Assembly (NCBI GenBank): GCA_023228865.1 | Contig: JALOAH010000056.1 | Coordinates: 1-29,539, forward strand | Direction: 5' to 3' | From: Porticoccaceae bacterium | Lineage (GTDB): Bacteria > Pseudomonadota > Gammaproteobacteria > Pseudomonadales > Porticoccaceae | Length of the DNA stretch: 29,539 bases | Part shown: positions 7,381 to 14,069 of the stretch, piece by piece | Layout of the letters: every line of letters begins with the position of its first letter | Position numbering within the stretch: position 1 is the first letter of the stretch | Made by a program: the position numbers and the translations under genes | Notes under the pieces: generated by a model | Database searches by the model: none | What the model saw: only the letters and a program-made list of their open reading frames with translations | What the model was told of the DNA's origin: nothing

Positions 7381-9765
7381 TTAATAGGTGTAGCCCAGGG
7401 TAATACCGTAGGTGCGTGGCCGCGCCGCAATCCTGGCAATGGACTCTGCCGCAGGCGCCACGTTGTTCCAGTAGTACTCATCGGTCAGGTTCTTGCCCCA
7501 CAGCATGTACCGCCAGCGGGTATCTTCAGACTCATAGCCCAGACGCGCCCCCAGGGTGGCGTAGCTGTCCACCATCATGAAGTCATCGGTCACCGCCTTG
7601 TGGGCGTTCGCCGCCACCGCCACCGGGTTCAAGCGCAGATCATCGCCATTGAATACCGCTTCAGAGTTGGACTGACCGATGACGTTCATGCCCATAAACA
7701 CGACACCGCCCTGGCTCAAGGGCATGCGGTAATCCACATCCAGGCTGTAGGTAAACTCCGGCGTGTAGGGCAGATCCTCACCAGCAAAATTGACGATCTG
7801 GCCAAATACGTCATAGCCGGTGTATTCGTCAATTTCGGAATCCAGGTAGGTCACCGCAGCGGTCAGGGTCAGATTGTCCGTCAGCCGGGCAGTGACATCG
7901 GTCTCTATCCCAGAAATACTGGCTTCAGGCACGTTCACCAGGCGGCTCAAGGGACCAAAAATGGCGTTGGCAATCTTGCCCTTTTCCTGCTTGTTGTCGT
8001 ATTCGTAGTAGAACAGGGCACCATTCCACTGCACGGAATTTTCCAGCGCGGTGACTTTGAAGCCCGCTTCATAGGCAAGCACAGATTCCTGGCGCACCGG
8101 AATCAGCTGGATGGCATCACTGGCGGACAATGTGGGATAACTGCCCGCTTTGTAGCCTTTGGAAATATTGGCATAGAGCAAAACGTCGTCGTTGAGGCGG
8201 TAGTCAGCGCCTGCGCGCCAGGAGACGTTGTCTTCCGACAGGGTGTTGATGAAGGGAAAGCCGGGCACGCCGACGTCGTTCAGGGAGATACAGCCGCCAA
8301 TGCCAATGGGGTCAAAGGGCACACCGGATGCCGCACCGAGAATATTGAACAGTGCCGCCAGGTTGCTGCCTGCATCCACCTCCGTCGGCGTCGCCCCGGA
8401 GGTGTCGGGCACCAGGCCGGGAATGTTGGCGGAGGCGCCGTTACAGCTGTAGGCATCGATTTCATAATCGGTGTAGCGGGTACCCAGTTTCAGGGTCAGG
8501 CTGTCGGTGACGTCGAAATCCACATTGGCGAAGGCCGCATAGGATTTGATTTCTTGCTCCAGGTTGGAGTCCAGGCGGTGAATAAACAGGGTACCAGCAC
8601 GGCTGCTGGTGTTGCCTTCAAACTTCTGGTACTGGGATTCGTAGGTGCTGCTGTCTTCGTAGTTGACGCCCACCACCCAGCGGTAGGAATCATAGTCTCC
8701 CGCCAGGCGCAGTTCGGCAAAGGTGGAGTCGATATCGCCGATGGTGCGCCAGTCAGACAGCACCAGGTACATGCCGTCGCCGTCCTGAACCTGATCCTGC
8801 TCGTATTCACTGTGGGCAACCAGACCGGTCAATGTCATGCTGTCATTGAGGTCGACATCGCCGCGCAATGAGTACTGAATAAACTCCTTGTCGCCGGACA
8901 GGTCACCTGTCCACTCCGCCGAACGGTTGTCGTTGTCGGTCAACGGATGGGCAAACTGGGCTGCGGCATTTTCTGGCGCCTCGCCATAAGCTCTGGGAGT
9001 TACAGCGGCCAACTGAAACGCCTGGGGATCGGACTTGTCCCGCCAGCCGTTAATGTTGAGATTGATTTCGGCGTTGTCGCTGGGCTCAAAGCGCAGCGAC
9101 AGTCGCGCCGCGGTGTAATCCTCTTCGCCGTTTTCGCGGTCGCTGGTCATGCTGCGCTGCCACTCATCGGCTTTGGTGCTCTGCACTGCGAGGCGGCCAG
9201 CGATCCTGTCTGTCAAACCACCGCTGACAAAGCCATTGGCTTCCACCTTGTTAAAACGGCCATAGCTGAGATCGCCGCCATAACTCAGCTCCTGTGTCGG
9301 TTTCGCGGCAATAAAGTTGACGGCACCACCGGTGGAGTTCTGACCAAAGAGTACGCCCTGAGGGCCTTTGAGCACTTCGACGCGCTCCAGGTCATAGGCG
9401 CTGTGAGCGGCCATTACCGGAAACGGCAGGGGAATCTCGTCCACATACAAACTGGTGGCCGGATAAACCCCGATGGAGCTCTCGTTAAAGCCCACGCCGC
9501 GCAGGGTGAGAATCGGCGTATTCTGGTCGCTGGTGGCAAACACCAGGCCGGGCACCGAGGATGTAATTTCTTCCAGGGTCGTCAATTTTTGCTCCGCCAG
9601 CTTGTCGCCAGAAATAGCGCTGATGGACAGACCAATATCGTTGGCGCTTTCCGCCCGCTTGTTCGCGGTGACAACAATTTCCTGCAACTGAGCCTGCGCA
9701 GCTGTAGTGCCCAACAGCAAGCCAGGCATAAGCAATGAGGCAACGACTAAAGGTTTTTTCTTCAT
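7381..9765 (-). CDS. TonB-dependent outer-membrane receptor
   Basis: A 794-residue receptor. The signal peptide ends near AAQA|QLQEIVV, followed by the TonB-box-like EIVVTANKR. The plug domain includes the LTLRGVGF and RVEVLKGPQGVLFGQNSTGGAVNF motifs (roughly residues 85-160). The long beta-barrel ends GITLGYTY with a C-terminal aromatic. The ATG at 9765 (MKKKPL) is chosen because GAGGGG lies about eight bases upstream. It belongs to the same subfamily as the tandem receptors at 24102 and 27084 but is clearly more divergent. It heads a unit with the MFS gene. A Crp/Fnr-type palindrome (site B) lies about 180 bases and a 12-bp palindrome about 30 bases upstream of the start. The substrate is unknown; siderophore uptake should not be assumed. 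Confidence 0.9.
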   Translation of the reverse strand: MKKKPLVVASLLMPGLLLGTTAAQAQLQEIVVTANKRAESANDIGLSISAISGDKLAEQKLTTLEEITSSVPGLVFATSDQNTPILTLRGVGFNESSIGVYPATSLYVDEIPLPFPVMAAHSAYDLERVEVLKGPQGVLFGQNSTGGAVNFIAAKPTQELSYGGDLSYGRFNKVEANGFVSGGLTDRIAGRLAVQSTKADEWQRSMTSDRENGEEDYTAARLSLRFEPSDNAEINLNINGWRDKSDPQAFQLAAVTPRAYGEAPENAAAQFAHPLTDNDNRSAEWTGDLSGDKEFIQYSLRGDVDLNDSMTLTGLVAHSEYEQDQVQDGDGMYLVLSDWRTIGDIDSTFAELRLAGDYDSYRWVVGVNYEDSSTYESQYQKFEGNTSSRAGTLFIHRLDSNLEQEIKSYAAFANVDFDVTDSLTLKLGTRYTDYEIDAYSCNGASANIPGLVPDTSGATPTEVDAGSNLAALFNILGAASGVPFDPIGIGGCISLNDVGVPGFPFINTLSEDNVSWRAGADYRLNDDVLLYANISKGYKAGSYPTLSASDAIQLIPVRQESVLAYEAGFKVTALENSVQWNGALFYYEYDNKQEKGKIANAIFGPLSRLVNVPEASISGIETDVTARLTDNLTLTAAVTYLDSEIDEYTGYDVFGQIVNFAGEDLPYTPEFTYSLDVDYRMPLSQGGVVFMGMNVIGQSNSEAVFNGDDLRLNPVAVAANAHKAVTDDFMMVDSYATLGARLGYESEDTRWRYMLWGKNLTDEYYWNNVAPAAESIARIAARPRTYGITLGYTY

Positions 9766-9794
9766 AAAATTTCCCCTCGACTTGAATAGCAATT

Positions 9795-9806
9795 CCTACC
9801 GGTAGG
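9795..9806. promoter_or_regulatory. 12-bp palindrome CCTACCGGTAGG
   Basis: A perfect palindrome about 30 bases before the TonB receptor start, with a further CTACC half-site just beyond it (9811-9815). The position inside the leader suits a repressor operator. The binding protein is unknown. Confidence 0.35.
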
Positions 9807-9941
9807 GTTCTACCAATATCAACTTTATTAATAGCCGCGCGCCAACCAAAAGAGCCGAATTTTTATAAAATTTCAGGCGCCGGCAAAACAGCGAGCGGAC
9901 TATCAACGGGTATAGGTTAATATTAAAAATAACTAGCAGGC

Positions 9942-9957
9942 TGTCACCTGGGTGACA
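9942..9957. promoter_or_regulatory. Crp/Fnr-type palindrome, site B
   Basis: Perfect TGTCAC-CTGG-GTGACA, 177 bases upstream of the TonB receptor start. On the minus strand AT-rich -10-like hexamers (TAATAT, TATTAA) lie about 27-30 bases from its centre. That spacing is compatible with class II activation. Half-sites are identical to sites A and C. Confidence 0.6.
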
Positions 9958-10211
9958 AAGGATTATTTTTTAATGATTTATTTTTATTAGAGAAAAAAAG
10001 AAGAATGCCAAAAAACAGCAACACAGATTGACAAAAATTGCGTCTAAAAAATCAAGCCAATGGGTGTCATTTGCAAAGAAACTCTTTGCGTTCTATCGCA
10101 AACAAGAGGGCAAGAGAGGCCATTTTTATTTTTGAAAAGCTGCGATTTTTCTCCCTAGGGAAAACGAAAATCGTAGCCATCGGCCATGGAAAAACCCTGT
10201 GGACTTATTGT

Positions 10212-10592
10212 TTATTGCCTGGTTTTGAAAAGCCAGCTTAACCAGATAATTGCCAGCACTATGTCTACCACAGCAAAAAGCACAAACCTGCCAGTGACCG
10301 CATCAAAAAGCCATTGAACGAAAAACAGGGCAAACGCAGAACCTTTCACCAAGCCACCAAAGGCCAGCATTGGGCGATTAATCACTGGCTGTTGCGCCAT
10401 CCAGCCATAGGCCAGACCAAGAGCCGCCACCATCAATGCCGCGAGCCCTGTGTGCAGCGCCGAACTGGAGAGCGTAAAACCGGCAAATTGCGCCAGCATG
10501 CTGCCGGGAACAGCCACCAGATACGCGGCGATCAGGTTAAAAACGAAGCTTAAACGCAGGGTAATTCTTATGACGCTTTCGGAAATAATCAC
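10212..10592 (-). CDS. Small four-helix membrane protein, unknown function
   Basis: 126 residues with about four hydrophobic segments, for example FVFNLIAAYLVAV, LAALMVAALGLAYGW, GSAFALFFVQWLF and FVLFAVVDIVLAIIWL. The start codon appears to be GTG at 10592, with a weak AGAG upstream; no better start exists before residue 31. It is transcribed away from the Crp/Fnr gene, and site C lies between them. I do not recognise the family. It could be co-regulated from the shared intergenic region. Confidence 0.6.
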   Translation of the reverse strand: MIISESVIRITLRLSFVFNLIAAYLVAVPGSMLAQFAGFTLSSSALHTGLAALMVAALGLAYGWMAQQPVINRPMLAFGGLVKGSAFALFFVQWLFDAVTGRFVLFAVVDIVLAIIWLSWLFKTRQ

Positions 10593-10921
10593 AGCACGCT
10601 CTTTATCATTTGATGGAAATTGATTGTGGTAACGAATCGGACTCTGGCGCAGACATTAAAAACATTATTGCATCCCATTGATGCGCTTTGGGAACTTCTC
10701 ATTAATGGTATTCCCGCGCGAAAGTGATGAACACTCCATTAGCAGCCAATGTTTGAACTTCAGACAAAGAAAACCAATGGTCTTGCCACAAGCTACACCA
10801 TTGTGGATTACTATAGCCGCTATCCAGACAGGTAGTCTGTCACCCCGGTGACACTTTCGACTCAACAAATGACGGAATCAAGCGTAGGATATAGTCCGCA
10901 CACTCAGCCAAGAGGCAAGCA
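10593..10921. other. Divergent intergenic region, small membrane protein / Crp-Fnr gene
   Basis: This stretch holds Crp/Fnr-type site C (10838-10853) and a candidate -10 TATAGT (10890-10895). It also has a minor inverted pair CCACAA (10786-10791)/TTGTGG (10801-10806). No convincing gene is present; the minus-strand frame at 10665-10868 lacks features. Confidence 0.5.
10838..10853. promoter_or_regulatory. Crp/Fnr-type palindrome, site C (possible autoregulation)
   Basis: Perfect TGTCAC-CCCG-GTGACA, 68 bases before the Crp/Fnr start codon. A TATAGT (10890-10895, five of six matches to the -10 consensus) lies downstream, placing the site centre near -56 from the predicted start. Its position before the regulator's own gene is the main reason to link all three sites to this regulator. 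Confidence 0.6.
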
Positions 10922-11623
10922 ATGACCGCATTTCGCTACATCAATAATTTTTATGATGCTCTGCCCAATGATATAAAAGATGCAATTGACGCCGTCAGCA
11001 CCTTCAGGGATATAGACAAAGGGTCACGCATACTGACAGCAGGAGAAAAACCAACAGCCCTTCATCAGCTCCAAAATGGTCAAGCCAAATATTGCTCCCA
11101 TGACTACCAGGGGCGTGGAAAAGTGCTTATTTTTGTCAGTGATGGCGACTGGGTAGGACTCTCAGAATTATTCAGCAACCTTCCTGCGCAATGGGATGTC
11201 ACTGCGGTAACAGCGATGCAGCTTCGCACGGTTAAATATAGCGACTTTGATGTCTTATTGGATCGCTACCCGATCATAGCCAGGGAGCTGTTAAAAACCT
11301 TCAGCCTGAGGTTTAGCCTGTATAGGCTTTTTGATTTCGACCACAGCGCCCTATCGTTAAAAGAGCGCGTCCTAAAAATGATTTATATGATGTCGTTTAG
11401 TTTCGATCACCGCGCCGCCAATGCCAAAACAATCACCATACCCATATCCCAGGAAGAGTTGAGCATGGTCGTCGGCGCATCCCGCCAGAAACTCAACACC
11501 GCATTAAAGGAGCTGGACGCCGAGGGAATAGTCGAGGTTCGTTACGGCGCCATCATTCTCTGTGACCGCATTGCACTGCGAAAAGACTGGAGTTATCTTT
11601 TCGATGACGGCTCACTGTTCTGA
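10922..11623 (+). CDS. Crp/Fnr-family transcriptional regulator
   Basis: 233 residues. The N-terminal half (about 20-130) fits a cyclic-nucleotide-binding-like jelly roll, followed by a dimer helix (about 115-140). The C-terminal winged helix (about 175-215) contains ISQEELSMVVGASRQKLNTALKELDAEGIV. The usual cAMP-binding GE...R-S/T cassette is not seen; the matching stretch reads GLSELFSNLPAQWDVTA (79-95), so the ligand is probably not cAMP. No N-terminal FNR cysteine cluster is present. The recognition helix has Q and T where E. coli CRP has Glu181 and Arg185, consistent with a changed half-site. AGAGG lies six bases before the ATG. A perfect palindrome upstream suggests autoregulation. Confidence 0.88.
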   Translation: MTAFRYINNFYDALPNDIKDAIDAVSTFRDIDKGSRILTAGEKPTALHQLQNGQAKYCSHDYQGRGKVLIFVSDGDWVGLSELFSNLPAQWDVTAVTAMQLRTVKYSDFDVLLDRYPIIARELLKTFSLRFSLYRLFDFDHSALSLKERVLKMIYMMSFSFDHRAANAKTITIPISQEELSMVVGASRQKLNTALKELDAEGIVEVRYGAIILCDRIALRKDWSYLFDDGSLF

Positions 11624-11650
11624 GAATCTGTTTATGATCTGCCGGTTTAA

Positions 11651-11665
11651 CCAGAATTTTTCTGG
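11651..11665. terminator. Weak hairpin between convergent genes
   Basis: CCAGAA-TTT-TTCTGG lies between the Crp/Fnr gene and the convergent NlpE-like gene. The stem is short and AT-rich with no T-run, so this is a tentative bidirectional terminator. Confidence 0.25.
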
Positions 11666-11689
11666 CTGGCCGCAACCCTTTTCCCTGAA

Positions 11690-12121
11690 TCAGCGAATCT
11701 TTGCCAACCGATAGTTGCCCGCCAGATTGCCCTCAATGCGCTCCCCCTGTTGATCCAGCAAAAAAAGCTGGTTTTCTCCCACCAAATAGCGGCTACCATC
11801 TTGGAGTATTATTTCGCCGCCGCTGCTGTCCCAGGCAAAGCTGCCGGTTTCTTGAAATGGTGAGTCCTTTTCGTCGCGGTAATAACGGGTCAATTGGTAG
11901 CGCTGATCACTGTTAAGCACCAGGGTTGTTTCTATGCCAGGGCAGCTTGCGCAGGGCAGCACACCCTGATAGGTGCCAGCCCAATCGAGGGCGTTGCGGC
12001 TGTTGTCCCCTGTGGCTATGGCACTTTTTCCGGTGATGGTTTCGCCGCTGACTGGCTGCTGCCTGGAACAGGCGGCAAGGGCGAGCACCATCACGGATAA
12101 AATCAGAATGATTTTTGCCAT
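11690..12121 (-). CDS. NlpE-like (copper resistance/envelope stress) lipoprotein
   Basis: 143 residues. The signal ends in a lipobox LALAAC with the lipidated cysteine at 18; the next residue is Ser, which predicts outer-membrane sorting. The segment YQGVLPCASCPGIETTL (about 52-68) with its CxxC motif is diagnostic of the NlpE N-terminal domain. In E. coli, NlpE senses surface contact and lipoprotein defects and signals to Cpx. This protein is shorter than E. coli NlpE and carries only the N-terminal domain. It is 42 bases after the S4-domain gene, in the same direction. Confidence 0.82.
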   Translation of the reverse strand: MAKIILILSVMVLALAACSRQQPVSGETITGKSAIATGDNSRNALDWAGTYQGVLPCASCPGIETTLVLNSDQRYQLTRYYRDEKDSPFQETGSFAWDSSGGEIILQDGSRYLVGENQLFLLDQQGERIEGNLAGNYRLAKIR

Positions 12122-12163
12122 CTCTGTCTACCCTATCACCAACAAGCCATCAACCTGTTCGAA

Positions 12164-12376
12164 TTATTCGACCACCGCAATTTTCTGCCCGTCAAATTCG
12201 ACAACCTGCCCCGCAGTAATTTTGCAGCGCTTACGCAATTCCACTGCGCCATTGACCAGCACCTGGCCATCGGCCACCGCCTGTTTGGCGCTGGCGCCGC
12301 TCTCTGCCATGCCCTCAATTTTGAGGAGGTTATTCAGGGCGATAAAGGGACGGCCTTCCAGGGAAAATGTTTTCAT
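12164..12376 (-). CDS. ybcJ: S4-domain RNA-binding protein, YbcJ-like
   Basis: A 70-residue single S4-fold protein. The S4 signature runs from FIALNNLLKIEGMAESGASAKQAVADGQVLVNG (about 11-43), ending in the VNG turn typical of the fold. YbcJ/RlbA-type proteins of this size are thought to bind RNA, possibly on the ribosome. It lies 29 bases after selO and 42 before the nlpE-like gene, so the three may be co-transcribed. No downstream domain is missing for this family. Confidence 0.82.
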   Translation of the reverse strand: MKTFSLEGRPFIALNNLLKIEGMAESGASAKQAVADGQVLVNGAVELRKRCKITAGQVVEFDGQKIAVVE

Positions 12377-12405
12377 GTGCGAAGCTCAACGATAGGGATA
12401 ATTGT

Positions 12406-13911
12406 TCAGGTGCCGCAAAAGGTTTGCAGCACCATCTCCTCAGGCCGGGGCGGCAGGGCGTAACGGGATTGACTCCCCTTGTAATCAAAGGGGGCGGCCA
12501 GCAGCTCAACCAGTTGGTGAAAGGGTTGAAAATCGCCATTATTGGCGGCAGCAATGGCCTCTTCCACCAGATGGTTGCGGGGAATAAACACCGGGTTGAC
12601 GGCGTACATGCGCCCTCGGCACTGTTCTTCATAATCCACGTTGTTTGCACCGCCCTGGTTGCCCAGCGCTGCGCGCCAGCGCTCGATCCAGTGATCAAGA
12701 CTTTTCGGCAGGCTGTAGAGTTCCGCCACAGATTGGGGATTGCCGCCTGTCGCTGCACCAAGCCGGTCGCCGAGGGCGCGAAAGCAGAGGGTAAAGTCGA
12801 GCTTTTCCTCCGCCATCAATGTCAGCAACTCCTCGATGAGTGCGGTGGCTTGCGCGGAGATGTCGACAAATCCCAGCTTGGCGTGAAAACGTCGCTGCCA
12901 GGCTCCCTGAAAATGAGGGGTGAAAGCCTCCACGGCGGCGCTTGCCAGTTCAACGGCTTTTTGCGAGCCCTCGTCCTCAATCAGCGGCAGCAACGCCTGA
13001 GCGAGCCAGATCAGGTTCCATTTGGCGATGGCGGGTTGATTCTGGTAGGCGTAACGACCGCCGGTATCGATGGAACTGAATACGGTTTTGGGGTGAAAGC
13101 TATCCATAAAGGCGCAGGGGCCGTAGTCGATGGTTTCACCGCTGATGAGCATATTGTCGGTATTCATGACGCCGTGAATAAAACCAATGGCCTGCCAGTG
13201 GGCGATCAGTTCCGCCTGGCGGGCAACCACCGCTTTGACAAGTTCCAAATAGGGGTTCTCTGTGCCCTTGACCTGGGGATAGTGGCGGGCAATGACGTGA
13301 TCAGCAAGCTTTTTGACGGTGTCCTGGTCTTCGCGGGCATCGAAATACTGAAAGGTGCCAATGCGAATATGGCTTTGGGCGACCCGGGTGAGAATGGCAC
13401 CGGGCAAAACCCGATCGCGGAACACGTGCTCTCCGCTGGTCACTGCGGCAAGACTGCGGCTGGTGGGCACCCCCAGGGCGGCCATGGCTTCGCTGACAAT
13501 GTATTCCCGCAGCACCGGGCCCAGTGGCGAGCGGCCATCCCCCATGCGCGAAAAGGGAGTTTGCCCCGCCCCCTTGAGCTGGATGTCATAACGGCAGCCA
13601 TCTTTGCCCACCACTTCGCCGAGGAGGATGGCGCGACCGTCCCCGAGTTGCGGATTCCAGCCGCCAAACTGGTGGCCGGCATAGGCGCTGGCGATGGGAT
13701 CTGCACCCACTGGAATTTGATTGCCGGCGAGTATTTCAATACCTGCAGGGGAGGACAGTTCGTCAACATCAATGCCCAACAGCTCGGCAAGCTGGCGATT
13801 GATGCGAATCAGCCCCGGCGCTTTAACCGGGGTTGGCAATTGGCGGGCGTAGAGTTTGTCGGCAACGTTGAGGTAGCTGTTGTCGAAAGGAATATGGACT
13901 GCTGAATTCAT
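12406..13911 (-). CDS. selO: Protein adenylyltransferase SelO (YdiU)
   Basis: 501 residues; the family is close to 480-500. SelO is a pseudokinase-fold enzyme that transfers AMP from ATP to protein Ser/Thr/Tyr. Visible are the nucleotide-binding GDGRAILLGE and LKGAGQTPFSRMGDGRSPLG (about 110-145), and the active-site HGVMNTDN with the downstream IDYGPCAFMD. The C-terminus is CGT, with a cysteine third from the end, where E. coli YdiU also has a near-terminal cysteine that forms a disulfide (as I recall). I chose the ATG at 13911 (MNSAVH). The longer reading frame up to 14055 runs through a repeat element and is not real. It lies downstream of radA. Confidence 0.9.
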   Translation of the reverse strand: MNSAVHIPFDNSYLNVADKLYARQLPTPVKAPGLIRINRQLAELLGIDVDELSSPAGIEILAGNQIPVGADPIASAYAGHQFGGWNPQLGDGRAILLGEVVGKDGCRYDIQLKGAGQTPFSRMGDGRSPLGPVLREYIVSEAMAALGVPTSRSLAAVTSGEHVFRDRVLPGAILTRVAQSHIRIGTFQYFDAREDQDTVKKLADHVIARHYPQVKGTENPYLELVKAVVARQAELIAHWQAIGFIHGVMNTDNMLISGETIDYGPCAFMDSFHPKTVFSSIDTGGRYAYQNQPAIAKWNLIWLAQALLPLIEDEGSQKAVELASAAVEAFTPHFQGAWQRRFHAKLGFVDISAQATALIEELLTLMAEEKLDFTLCFRALGDRLGAATGGNPQSVAELYSLPKSLDHWIERWRAALGNQGGANNVDYEEQCRGRMYAVNPVFIPRNHLVEEAIAAANNGDFQPFHQLVELLAAPFDYKGSQSRYALPPRPEEMVLQTFCGT

Positions 13912-13970
13912 CGCGCTTTCTCTGCCTATCTGCTTTCTCTGGTCAAGTGATGCTGGGTTTCGCCTGTTGC

Positions 13971-14043
13971 CTAAGGAGACCCTGATTAGTGTCATTGCCG
14001 CGCAGGCGGGAGTGACGAAAACAGAATTAACCAGCTTCCTAAG
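13971..14043 (-). repeat. ~73-bp palindromic REP/MITE-like element, copy 2
   Basis: The ends are CTAAGGA and TCCTAAG, with a central near-palindrome of arms GTCATTGCCGC and GCGGGAGTGAC (13991-14016). Here the short arm is left and the long arm (TTAATTCTGTTTTCG on the minus strand) right, so it is inverted relative to the copy at 5715-5789. It fills the radA-selO gap and creates a false N-terminal extension of SelO (FVTPACAAMT). Confidence 0.7.
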
Positions 14044-14069
14044 TGTAGACCGCACCAGGGGGTTTGCGC

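Larger units (their letters stand above)
9766..10211. other. Gene-free stretch upstream of TonB receptor
   Basis: The part nearest the receptor holds its ribosome site, a CCTACCGGTAGG palindrome and Crp/Fnr-type site B. The rest (about 9960-10211) is AT-rich. A 67-codon plus-strand reading frame at 10038-10241 has no ribosome site or recognisable family, and I do not call it a gene. Confidence 0.5.

Noticed and set aside
7297..8871. 524-codon plus-strand reading frame
   Set aside because: It lies antisense to the well-supported TonB receptor and its product resembles no family; it is a by-product of codon bias.
8947..9738. 263-codon plus-strand reading frame
   Set aside because: Also antisense to the TonB receptor, with no domains.
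10038..10241. 67-codon reading frame
   Set aside because: No ribosome site, no family, and it overlaps the end of the small membrane-protein gene.
11197..11212. Fourth Crp/Fnr site, TGTCAC-TGCG-GTAACA
   Set aside because: One mismatch and inside the coding region of the regulator; likely chance.
12367..13905. 512-codon plus-strand reading frame
   Set aside because: Antisense to selO, whose motifs are unmistakable; no recognisable features.
13912..14055. N-terminal extension of SelO
   Set aside because: The added residues are translated from the palindromic repeat (FVTPACAAMT is a typical repeat-derived peptide) and the real start is the ATG at 13911.
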